In this document: positions 48,701 to 59,336 of the stretch, in pieces
Numbering within the stretch: the first letter of the stretch is position 1
Layout: each line of letters opens with the position of its first letter
Assembly: GCA_003693705.1 (NCBI GenBank)
Contig: RBZT01000563.1
Location: forward strand, 152,055 to 216,054
Reading direction: 5' to 3'
Length of the DNA: 64,000 nucleotides
Source: Polymyxa betae
Lineage: Eukaryota; Endomyxa; Phytomyxea; Plasmodiophorida; Plasmodiophoridae
Translations under genes and position numbers: made by a program
Notes under the pieces: model-generated
Database searches by the model: none
The model's input: only the letters and a program-made list of their open reading frames with translations
Told to the model about the DNA's origin: nothing

Positions 48701-51700
48701 TATGAACAGTATCTGCTTCCTATGTAGCGGCTAATATGATAACAATATAGGACAAGATCTGCTGGACTCTGCTTCCTTTCTTTTCCGGAAAATCCCAATT
48801 CTTGTTGAGACTGGTGACACGCTGGTGTTGAGAGGCCTGGCCCAGTTCCTGTTAAACATGTGCTATCATCTTCGCGAAACACACATGTTCGGATCGAATC
48901 TCGTTGTGCAAACGATCCTGCGTGTAGCTCGATTTCTGGATACAATCACGAAGGTTTTCGCGATCGAGGCATTGCATTGTCTAGCAGAGGTTCCCAGAAA
49001 TGGCCGTGCGTTTGTTCAAGGCGGAGTTGTACAGTTCCTTAAAGATGAGGGTTTAGACTACAAGCGACGCGACGCTGAATCGACACGACAAATGTGCCAG
49101 TTTATGTCGAATGCCTGTCTGATCCGTGAAGTCGCTTCCGCATGCTCGAAACAGGAGCTCGTACCGACCTTGGTTTATCTAATGACGCATCCAGAGCAGT
49201 CTGTACAACTAGATGTACTCAAGGTGAAATCTGCTCTCGTTCCTATCATTCTTGTGATTAAATTGTTAGGTAATGGTTTCTATGGCGAAAGATCCCACCG
49301 CTCAAGATGGCTTGGTGAAAGACGCTATGATCGTCCTCGTAAATTTGCTGGAAGATGAGCACCCCGATAAGCGCCAGATGGCAGCATTAGCTATTGGATT
49401 CGTGATCTGCCGCCTTGATGCTCAACGTCTTGTTGCCAAATTCTGCAGAGACTCGATATATCGCGACCTTCTGTGTTCAAATTACCCGGAAGTGTCGCTG
49501 GTTGCTGTCTGGATGATGGCACATTTGATACATCAGAAAGAGAATAGTCATGACAACGATCAAGAAAGGTTCACTTAGCAATCATTATCGTGTCGTGTTT
49601 CCAATGGTTTTAGGGGACTAGATCTGGAGGCATCACCTGTGAATGAGAATGTTCTCAGAGATGAGGAATGCGAGCGCAACCGTATCCTAGCTATCCATGT
49701 AATAGGAAAACTTGCTGAAATAGCATTATCTTCCGATGCCGACCCGACGCTAGCAAAATACGCGACGTTGGCCATTGTGAGGTTCAGCTCGGCACCAGAA
49801 TTGCAAACAGTTCTAATTGAACAGTGTGGGCGTGTTGTGGAAGAGATGTTCGAGATTGCCTCATCGCCTGTAAGTGCTTGCGATAAGCTCCCATATTCTG
49901 GCTTAATCGGTGCTGCCAGGATCCAGAAATGAGGCCGGTAATGGTGACATTGTTGGCGAATCTCAGCAGGAATCGTGACAACCACGCGTTCTTGGAAAAG
50001 AACGTTGATGTATCACGATTGGACCTGATGGTGGGAGGCGATGATCCTGAAACGCAAGCTGTTGCGATATCGGCTGTCTCTGGTCTTGCAATGAGCCCAG
50101 GTAATGCCCAACAAATGGTCCAGGGAGGGCGCATATTACCCATCATGTCGGCCATGTGCAAAAGCGATGACCAATTCAAACTGCAATCAATCGCTGCCGT
50201 TTTTGTCAATCTCAGCGAGCACGCTCAATGCCGTATCGGAATGCTCAAACAGCAGGTTGTAATGGGCATATTGTCATTATTACAAGCTCCGGTGGCTGAT
50301 CACAATACCCATTATAATGCATGTCGTGCACTGTCCAATCTTTTATCGGAGCGCAAGGGAATCGAACTGCTGCACGAACATGATCACGACCTAATAAGTG
50401 ATTCCTTATGGGGTATGATCCGGTCGAAATCGGCATCGGTCGTTGGGGTGGCACTTCGGATATTATGCTTTCTTGGTGGTCGCAATGATTTCCTATTTCT
50501 GATGAGCAACGTCGACGGGATCAGGTATAATCTCTGAATTAATTTGAAGCATTTACGAATTCTTAAGATGCATGGACTAGATGTCTAATCAGAGTCGCAA
50601 AAGCAACGTCAGCAAGATCGCACGATCAGGACAACTGCGAATTCCATTCGGCTGTGGTTCTTCGAGCTTGTTGTGAAACGTATCGTCTGTTGCCAATGCT
50701 GGTTGAAAACAACATCGTCGGCACATTAATCTGCTTGAGCCGAGCTGGGCCACGGCCGGAGCCCGCTCCTGTACACCTGCTAGCGATCACAAGTCTAGAA
50801 GATGTTGTGCGATATCCAAATGGAAAGTTAGCGGTTATCGAAGCCGGGTTAGACCTCATTCAGGTCGTGATCGGATGCCTAGAAAAGGTGATTGTTCATT
50901 GCTGATTTCAACTGGACGGAACGAACAGCTCTGATGATTCGTCGTGATAGGGATATGCAGATCAAGCGTTGCATGCCCTGGCCATTATATTGTCTTTATC
51001 TGATAATGCTTTTTGGAATATTAAATTCAATCAAGCTCAAGGATGGAGTCATGTCATGGCTTACGTTCAGCACAAGGACGATTCAGTTCGGTGCCTCGCT
51101 GTTCGATGCATTGCTTCGTATTCTGCTCATAAATCTTCTTACGCTGTGCTATCGCAGCCGGATGTCATTGGTGTAGTGATCACACAATTGTAATTGTTCT
51201 CATTCTACTGTACAATAGGCTAATCTAGAATAGGTCCGCCTTTGCCAATGACGAGGCCATCAAGGAGAACGACGTAACTGAGGCTCTTGGATTAATTGGC
51301 ATTCTATCGAATCTGTGTCGCACTAGTGATGCTGGCCCAGATCAAAGCAAACTCGACCTTCAGTCTTTGAACGTGATTTCGCTTATGCATCGGATTCTGC
51401 TCCAAACTCACTATGATGATCGGTTAGGAGAAGTTTACTGTAACAATGTGATCCGCTATCTGACTTGAAGCATAGAATACGAGCGCAAGCACTGCATATA
51501 CTTTCTCATCGGTTACAAGATCAATCCCGGGCCATTCTTTTCACTGTTGTCGACAATGCCATGTCAGTAATAGAGACGTTGTCTACATCATCGGCAAGCG
51601 CCCGACGGATTGTGACCTCAGCTCTGGATCAGCTATGTCAGTGTCCAGGCAACTTCTTGAATCTCGCGTTAGACGTGTTGTTCAGAATGGCTGTAAACAG

Positions 51701-53136
51701 CATCGACGAACAAATTCTTGATCAATGGATCTGTTTCAAGGCCATTTATAATGTTATTTCGACTGATGAACCAAGTTTGTGGTTTTCATTCAATGTGTCA
51801 GAGGACCAGAAAACAACGCTGATTCAAGCGTTGCAATGGCGCCCAAAAACGAATCGATCTGGGCAATATTTCCATAATGCTGTAACCTGCCGCCAGGGAG
51901 CTCTTTCAATAATTCGTCACATATCATCCACATCGCGAGCGTCGTCTCTAATAGACGCTCGGATGATCGATGTGTTGCTTAGCATCATCGATGGACCCGA
52001 TCTTGATCGCTTCTATCAGTTGGAAAAGTCAGTTCCTTTGCAGTCATCCTCAATCAGGACATGGCCTGTAGATCCCAACTGGAATCACTGGATGAAGTTG
52101 ACACTATCTGGAATAGAATGTAACGATCGTGATTGGAATCAGATTCCCTTACCCGAGATGATACCGTTATTGGAACCCGGGTCTTCGCTTCCTTTCGATA
52201 TTCGACTTCGTCTGGACGCAATAACAGCGCTGTCGAATTTATCGGTTTCGGATGAAGCCCAGACGATGCTATTGCAGAATGAGGCGATACCAAAGGTTTT
52301 AAATTTCATTGAAGAGATGGCACCGGTTGCTGCCTATCAACGTCTTGCAGTTGAATGCCTTGCTAACATAGTGCAATCGTTAACCGATGACCATATTCAG
52401 CAACGTCTTGTTGATTTCAATCGACTTGGAGAATGTTTGATGCAAGCGCAAAACCAGGAGAAACGCTGTAAAAAAGGGTCGGCATTGCACGATCTACGCA
52501 GGGAAACTATCCAGAGCATGGTGTTGGTTCTAGCGCGTGTATCTGGGCATCGGTCGTTCTCTATAGATCATCGCGATCACGATTTTGTATCGAAAGGATC
52601 TTTATATCTGTTGCTGAAGTCCACAGAGACCAGAACCCAGCACTGGGCCTTCGTCACTCTTGTCAATGTCGTCGTTAAAGGACGCCCTCTACATTTCAAA
52701 CTGTACTCAGACAATGTCGTTGATAACATCATGAGGTACATACGAGTGTCTGAGGGTCGATCTGATGACATTAAAATGAAACAGGTTCTTGAGAGAGCGT
52801 GATGACGTTATTCAATTTTTAGCGTTATATGCCTTAGCTGAACTATTCGATCAATCAAACATCGGTGCTGATCATCTCATTCGGCATTCGCTGCTGACAG
52901 TGGTAATCTCGTTGGCGTACAGCGGCTATGTGGAAATCCAAAGATGTGTTGCTCGAATATTACGATCTTTAATTAGTCAATGCGGATACCGTGCAATTAG
53001 GCATTTGATACAGAGTATGTCAGCGCCTATTGACGCTTTGGCCGCCTCTAGCGATCCCGACACTGCAACCAACGCCGCTCAGGCTAAAACTCTTTTAACC
53101 GAGGCTGGTCCTCGAGTACGAACAATCACTTCCTAA
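45708..53136 (+). CDS. Giant armadillo/HEAT-repeat protein, function unknown
   Basis: Starts at ATG 45708 and ends at the TAA near 53136, with many introns of about 45-60 nt. The first junction (DSDF-ACQRYGSLAMQLLAQRPEAL) and the last (DNIM-RFLRERDDVIQFLALYAL, intron about 52736-52786) are in phase; I did not fix every internal one. The product is roughly 2,000 residues, nearly all ARM-like three-helix repeats, for example YGSLAMQLLAQRPEALPHL, AFGFVANLVHHPRFYERLV, DYALVTLANIASNPESHSI, QAVAISAVSGLAMSPGNAQQ, RLDAITALSNLSVSDEAQTM and AVECLANIVQSL. The N-terminal 60 residues are S/T/P-rich and disordered. Such scaffolds occur among vacuolar, cytoskeletal and axonemal proteins; I recognise no specific orthologue. 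Confidence 0.8.
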
Positions 53137-53601
53137 ACTGTCCCAGCACATAAATCGTCACCAGAAGACAAAAAGTAGTTAGACGAATTACTGAATTGGA
53201 TTCGATTCGATCTTTCTGGTTTCGAATTGCTACAGGCGGTTTGCAGAGATTTGACGAATTACTGGATAATAGCTTAATTATAAAGACCAGTCACCTCAAC
53301 TGTTAATAAAATGTCGTAAGACCAAGATATATGTGAGAGAATCCAATCCATACAAACACCTTGATCCTATATAGGCTGCACACTGTGGAATAGCACCCAA
53401 TTTGCAACCAGCGCGCCATCCGTCCTAAAAAGTTGTATAATTGGAGTAAGCAGGGAGCGCCGAGCCGGCCGACGACACATTGTCGATTGTTAGAGAGGGA
53501 CGTAGCGCGGACACACACACATACGTCATACAAAGTACACACTGAAGTAGAACATCGGGACTGTTTCTCTTGCGTTAGCCTCTTCAGGCTATTCTGTGAT
53601 A

Positions 53602-55305
53602 ATGGCGTCCGAGATCACGACGCTGGCGCAGACATGGGGCCTAGACCCGGATTCCGACGACTTCGCCGACCGCCTGGATCAGGCGGATTCGCTCCAGCGC
53701 TTCCGTTCGGAATTCGCCGTCCAATTGCAGCCCGACCAGACCTCGATCGTCTACCTTTGCGGTTGGCGGAAGCGTGATGGATCCTCGACCCGATTCTGAT
53801 AGTTTATCTAAGGGAATTCCTTGGGGTTGATGCCGCATCGCTCTCGAGCCAATATCGAGCATATTCTTGACGTCTGGTTCGTGGTTGACACCCGACTTCG
53901 CCGATATTAAGCTTGTCAGGTCAAAGCGTGCCGTTTTGGGGCATTTCGAACATAACGCATGGGCAGACCTCCACGATCGCGCTGTCGATCTAACCACGAG
54001 CCTGGTCGGTGGCAAATCCAGCGAAATTGTCATCATGAATGGGTCGGAATTAAATTCCTAAAACCTCCAAATCCTAACCCACATTCAGGCTATCGGTCAA
54101 CCTGCATCTCCTCATGATCGCTTTCTTCAGGCCGACCTCGACCCGCTACAAAGTCATCGTCGAGGATGGCCTGTTCTGCTCCGACGCCCATGTCGTCATC
54201 TCTCAGCTTCGTCTACACGGTCTAGACCCGGACCAAGCTCTGATCCGAATCGGTCCTCGTCCTGGTGAGCGCTGCCTCCACACGGAAGACATCCTCGAGC
54301 GAATTCGCGCCGAGGGGCCCAGTACGGCCCTGGTCCTGTTTGCCGGCGTCCAGTACTACACCGGACAGCTGTTCGACATGGAAGCCATCTGCCGTATTGG
54401 CCACGAGGTCGGTGCTCTGGTGGGCTTCGATTTGGCGCACGCCACCGGCAATGTCGTCCTGGCCTTGCACGACTGGGGCGTGGATTTCGCGGTATGCGCG
54501 CGCCATCCAACGGCGACCCTGCGTTCGTGCTGACATCCCTGATGGCAAGGTCTGGTGCAACTACAAGTACCTGAATTCGGGGCCCGGAGCCGTGGCAGGC
54601 GCCTTCGTGCACGAGAGGCATCACGGTCGCAGCGATCTGAAGCGTCTGGAGGGGTGGTGGGGTCAGACCCACGCCGATAGATTCCAGATGGATCTCTGGC
54701 ATCGACCGGCACCCGGCGCTGCCGCATTCCAAATATCGTATGTCCTGGTTATCGCCGACAACGGCATTTGATTAACCGGGCAGGAACCCGAACGTGCTGG
54801 CTCTGGCGGCTTATGAAGGAGCGTCGCAGGTATGAGGAAGGTTGTCTGCGGGGTATTTCTCAGGGATGTTTGATAGGTGTTTAAAGAGGCAACAATGGAG
54901 GCCATTGTCAAGAAACAGGTGAGGAGGAGCCCAGAAAATGCCTAAAACCTTACGAAATCCGTTCTTTCAGAGACTGATCACCGGATATCTCGAATGGCTG
55001 CTGCATCGGCATTTGAAGGCAAACGATTTCGAGCAGATTACGCCAACCGACCCGAAGCAGCGCGGTTCGCAACTGTCGTTGTTGTTCCATGAAAAGGTCT
55101 GGAAGGAGTGTGATTGCTGTATTCACGCCGGGCTCAATACGCTGTGCAGGCCCAAGCTTTGCATGACTGGCTGATTGATCATGGCGTTGTCTGCGATTTC
55201 CGTCGACCGGACGTGATTCGTTTGAGTCCGGCACCGTTGTACAACACGTTCAAGGATGTTCGAAGGGCGGTATCGATTTTGCAGGAGGCGCTGAAGGCTG
55301 TCTGA
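53602..55305 (+). CDS. KYNU: Kynureninase (L-kynurenine hydrolase)
   Basis: PLP enzyme of the kynurenine pathway, cutting kynurenine or 3-hydroxykynurenine to (hydroxy)anthranilate and alanine on the route from tryptophan to NAD. Start [20 protein letters not shown] at 53602. Joined exons give [69 protein letters not shown]-type [43 protein letters not shown] with the PLP lysine, [24 protein letters not shown], and [19 protein letters not shown] near the end. Introns (for example CTTTGCG/GTTGGCGG and GTCTG/GTTCGTGG) are about 45-60 nt. Length and motif order are those of the complete enzyme. Confidence 0.95.
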
Positions 55306-56137
55306 GTTTGGGACATTCGACTTGTCACAGCGAGATGTACAAACTTTGTGGACGACGATGCCCATACTTCAATTAAAACATCTAGTCTTTGCATCGCTAA
55401 CAAGAATTTAGAGAATACGAACGAAGAACTTTTTTGCCTTTAATCATCGAAGGTTCGATTGCGATCGTTTCGAAATCATGATAACATTGTGCACCGAGAT
55501 TGACTGGGAGACAGCTACTGCCGACGACATTCATAACATGATTCCAGTCAGATGCACATTTATATTATGATCGAATCCATTGGAACTTCTAAAGCTGAAA
55601 ACTAGAAAACTGATGTCGTACAGGATGTTTTGTAGATTGTAACTTTTGTACTGTCACCGCTGAGCGCATTATATGGGCTTTCCCTCTAATATTACCCCGA
55701 CCTTTTTGAATTGACAATACCGCGGCGGACTACGGTCTATGTAACTCTCAGAATCACATCCAGATTTCATTTCGTTTTGTCCAAGCCATTTTCTTGGTAG
55801 ACTTTGGTTGTGACTCGTGTTTGTAAGGTACGCTTAGTTTGGATTAAGGTTTCCTCTGATATGATGTCAATCAATTACCTACATTTTCTGTATCTATTTC
55901 CATGAAGACCAAGTTTAATCTGATCGCTTCCCTATATTGTTACATTTTCTGTACTTGAGTTTCGACCGCAATCTAATAGTTCTCTAGGATACCTGTACGA
56001 CTAGTCTATCGCCTTTGGCAGATCACGTTAGTTGGGTTCAATAAAAATTGGTCTTGTCACATTCAACAAATCTGTGTCCCAAATCATGTTGTTATGTAGC
56101 TGCTCGTCAGCGTTCATCTTGCAACTGTTCCGTAGTC
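55306..56137. other. Intergenic region, no gene recognised
   Basis: About 830 bp of AT-rich sequence between kynureninase and the coiled-coil gene. Nothing beyond very short frames. Confidence 0.5.
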
Positions 56138-57234
56138 ATGGCTGAGCCATCATTGGCGACCATGCCTGATCGCTATCTCACATCCATTATTCAGCAATCC
56201 GAATCGCTTGGTCTTCAACATCAAGAACAGATTCGGCGAGACCAAGAGCGTCTCCAGGAAGCCGTCGCCGAATTCGAACGCCTGAAGGCAACCGAAACCA
56301 AACGCCTTCAAGAAAGCGTTCAGACGTTACACCAGGTGCCGCTGCTAAAGCGAAATTTGCTTGCCGATCGCTGATGGTGGTAGGAATTTCGAGATTCGCT
56401 TGCAAGGCTGCAGGATGAGTTCGTTGCCCAGGCTCGTGAAGCCAGCGACAAATTCAGAACCGAGGTGCGAAATCGCAAACGACATTATGAGAAGAAATTG
56501 GAGACGAGAGCTCGCGAGATGGCCCTTGAACTTCGTATGTCAGCGCCCGAATCAGATCAGAAAGCAGTAAAGTCGCCAACCGCTCAAAAACCATGGTTGA
56601 AATCGCCCCGAATTCGGAGGCGGCCACTCCCTGCCAATTTGAGTTCCGACGACGACCAGGATGGGCAGCGATCGTCGACGAACGACACCACGAAGGTGCC
56701 GAAGACTTACGGGCTGATTCTGGACTGGTTCGCGGAGTCACATTCGATCCCGAAACGCCCTGAATCGCCGCCGACTGAAGACAGCAGGGAAGTAAAAGCC
56801 GAAATGTTCGAAAAGAACGCGTCCAGCAAAGATCAAAGCAAACGCGATGGCGAAAACGTCAAGAATCAGGTCATGGATAGGAGGTCGAAGCCACCTGATC
56901 TCAATTTACAACCGATTATCGCCCGAAGGCAAGCACTAGCTGCCAAAACGCAACTGCCAGCGTTTCAATCACAGGAAATCTCGTTCGTGAAAAGCAGACT
57001 GCAATCGTTTGTCCAGAACCTGGACAGGTTCGTTGTTTAACAATGTTCGATGGTGGCTGATCTCGTTTCAGGTTTGATTCCGATGATGATGATGATGTGA
57101 TAGAGAGGGCACCTTCGAGCCGCTCATTATCAAATCCAGGCCGCGACAGACCTGGTTGTGAGAACGACGAGCCGAGAATCTCGGAAGGTTTCCGACAGCG
57201 AATCCTGGCCCAGACCAGGCTGAGGCAAACGTAA
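56138..57234 (+). CDS. Coiled-coil protein of unknown function with acidic tail
   Basis: Three exons. Exon 1 from ATG 56138 encodes MAEPSLATMPDRYLTSIIQQ then a heptad-rich helix (QIRRDQERLQEAVAEFERLK, ETKRLQESVQTLHQ). A short intron ending GGTGGTAG joins it in phase to EFRDSLARLQDEFVAQAREA and KKLETRAREMALELR, more coiled coil. The middle is basic and S/P-rich with an embedded YGLILDWFAESH segment. The last exon starts after GTTTCAG and reads FDSDDDDDVIERAPSSRS...RQRILAQTRLRQT, ending at the TAA at 57232-57234. No family is recognised. In a flagellate such small coiled-coil proteins are often centriolar or axonemal, but nothing here proves it. Confidence 0.6.
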
Positions 57235-57831
57235 CGGCGCTTGCAGCAATGCGTCAATCTCATATCAACCTATCATGTTTTTCATTCCAATAGGAATGCC
57301 AATAAATCCTCTATTTTCGTGTAAACCACCCACCGCAGGCCTTTCAGCCATAGAACTCGACTCTTTTGCTCAGATGCCGTATTCACTCTTTCAGCTGAAA
57401 TTAAAATCTTCTGAAGGTCTCCCCACGTCGATTAATGCTGGCAACTAACTCCATTGGCGCCGCAATACAGTCACCAGCATATCAAGCGAAGTGAGCTGAA
57501 TATCAAATGGAAAAAGTAGAGAGAAAATCCCGCTGCCAAATCTGATCACATTTGAAATGTAATGTTACGTTTCTTAAGGGAGGCGGCGCGGCCCTTTCAT
57601 CAAGCAATAAATTTAGGGCTCGATTGGAAGCCACGCAGACGATTTTCGTCTCCGTCTACCTGATGGCTTGGAAAACTGGAACGGCGCGGCCTTACTGCCT
57701 ACACGTTGTCATTGAGTGAGTGATCGTCTGGCAGAACTCTCATCGATGATTAGAGAGGTTGTCGCCTAAAACCACTCAGATTCATTGTTTGAGTCGACTT
57801 CATCATACTTCGGCCGACACGACGCCTGTCC
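57235..57831. other. Intergenic region, no gene recognised
   Basis: About 600 bp between the coiled-coil gene and the nucleotide-sugar transporter. No open frame of interest. Confidence 0.5.
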
Positions 57832-59221
57832 ATGCCGTCGGGTTCCGAACCCGATAGGATGGATTCAGGGCGACGGGTGCTCAGGTCGGTATCAGCGGCC
57901 GCCTTCTACATGATCGTCTCGATAGCGCTGACGCTGCTAAACAAAGCCTTGTTCGCTACATTTGGCTTTGATGGGGCGAGGTTGATCGGCAACGGAATGT
58001 TCTCTTGAACACATATTGATAATTTCCCAGAATTCTTGGCCTTGGTCAGTTTATTGCTGCTCTTTTATATCTGCGATTATTTCATCACTGTGGTCTTATC
58101 AAATTACCTCCACTGAATGTTCATACAATTCAAAAAATCTGGCCTTTGTCGGCTTCTTATCTGCTGATGGTTGTATGCGGATTTGGGGCTATGCTGGGTG
58201 AGATATAGCTGCCGCTTTTTCATAACGATTGCTAAAGACGGCATCTATAGGCACAAATCTTGTCATGTTTGGTACTCTTCGTCGTACTGGAATCGTCATT
58301 GTTTTGATGTTGGGTAAATAATGCCGATTATGAGCGGTCAGCTTGCTTTCTGACGATGGCTGTAGAGTATGTGTTGCTAAATATTCGTACTTCCGTGATG
58401 GTAATTGTATCGACCATTGTGATGGTAGTCGGGGTCCTTACAGCTGGGTTAGCTGATCTCGACTATGACCCTGTTGGCTATTTCTTTGCCTTTGTAGCAA
58501 AGTACCCCTGTTTCAGAATATTTGTATTGTTTTTGACACCAATTCTTGTAGTATCTCAACCGCAGCGTATATTGTGTTAATCAAATATTACAAAGATTCC
58601 TTGAAACTCGATGCGTTCGGAATGCTAATGTATAATGCTGTCCTCTCTACTCCGATCCTGTTCATGATCTCATGGATAAGTGGTGACTTCGAAGCAGTAA
58701 TGAATTTTGAAGGAGCTTCCAACATGTCGTTCTGGTGCGGCTAAAAATGGAAAACGTATTCGTCTCATATTAACTATCTTGAAAGGTTTGTGTTTTTGGC
58801 GTCGTGTTCCATGGGATTTGTGATCAACTGGTCCGTATTCTTGAACACAAGCATCAACAGCCCTCTAACCCAGACAGTAACTGGACAGGTAAGCTGCGAC
58901 CATATTAGCTGAACCATCAATGAACTTTTTTTCCAATTAGCTTAAGGATATTCTGGTGCTCGTGTTTGGAGTAATCATCTTCAATGACACTCACTTTTCA
59001 TTTTTAAACGCTCTGGGCGTTTGCATTGCAATGTTTGGTAAGCAAGAAAGTATTGGGGGGCTTCGATGTTCTGACATTTTGTTAGGTTCTGTGATTTACG
59101 CTGCGGTTAAATATTCAGAGATGCAGCCTCCCAAAGGTTATTCCAAAATCAACAATAACGATGAGATCGCTCTGGTTGTTAAAGACACACCTCAAACGAC
59201 ACAAGTCAATCCAAATTCTTG
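57832..59221 (+). CDS. SLC35D-type nucleotide-sugar transporter (drug/metabolite transporter superfamily)
   Basis: Golgi/ER antiporter that exchanges a cytosolic nucleotide sugar for lumenal nucleoside monophosphate. Exons joined by introns of about 50 nt give VSAAAFYMIVSIALTLLNKA (TM1 with the NK motif), LGLGQFIAALLYL, IWPLSASYLLMVVCGFGAML, GTNLVMFGTLRRTGIVIVLM with the conserved R-R, AGLADLDYDPVGYFFAFVA, STAAYIVLIKYYKDSLKLDA, GMLMYNAVLSTPILFMISWI, FLNTSINSPLTQTVTGQLKD and GVCIAMFGSVIYAAVKY. This is the ten-helix SLC35D pattern. The tail ends NPNS at 59221 after a hydrophilic stretch. The transported sugar (UDP-GlcA, UDP-GalNAc or GDP-mannose type) cannot be decided from sequence. It converges on ATG9 with about 115 bp between stops. 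Confidence 0.88.
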
Positions 59222-59233
59222 AGCAGCGTCGAT

Positions 59234-59283
59234 CCACATTCTGATCTTACAGAATGTGGCGCCTCTCAGAATGTGGCGCCTCT
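59234..59283. repeat. 10-bp hairpin followed by a 17-bp tandem duplication between convergent stops
   Basis: CCACATTCTG (59234-59243) and CAGAATGTGG (59250-59259) form a perfect stem with a 6-nt loop. The right arm is part of CAGAATGTGGCGCCTCT, present twice in tandem (59250-59266, 59267-59283). It lies 12 bp past the SLC35D stop and 54 bp beyond the ATG9 stop, a position suitable for 3'-end structure of either transcript. Confidence 0.85.
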
Positions 59284-59336
59284 CCAGAAACAGAATGTTT
59301 AATAAATAATATTACCAGTAGTTGTTTACTCTCTGA

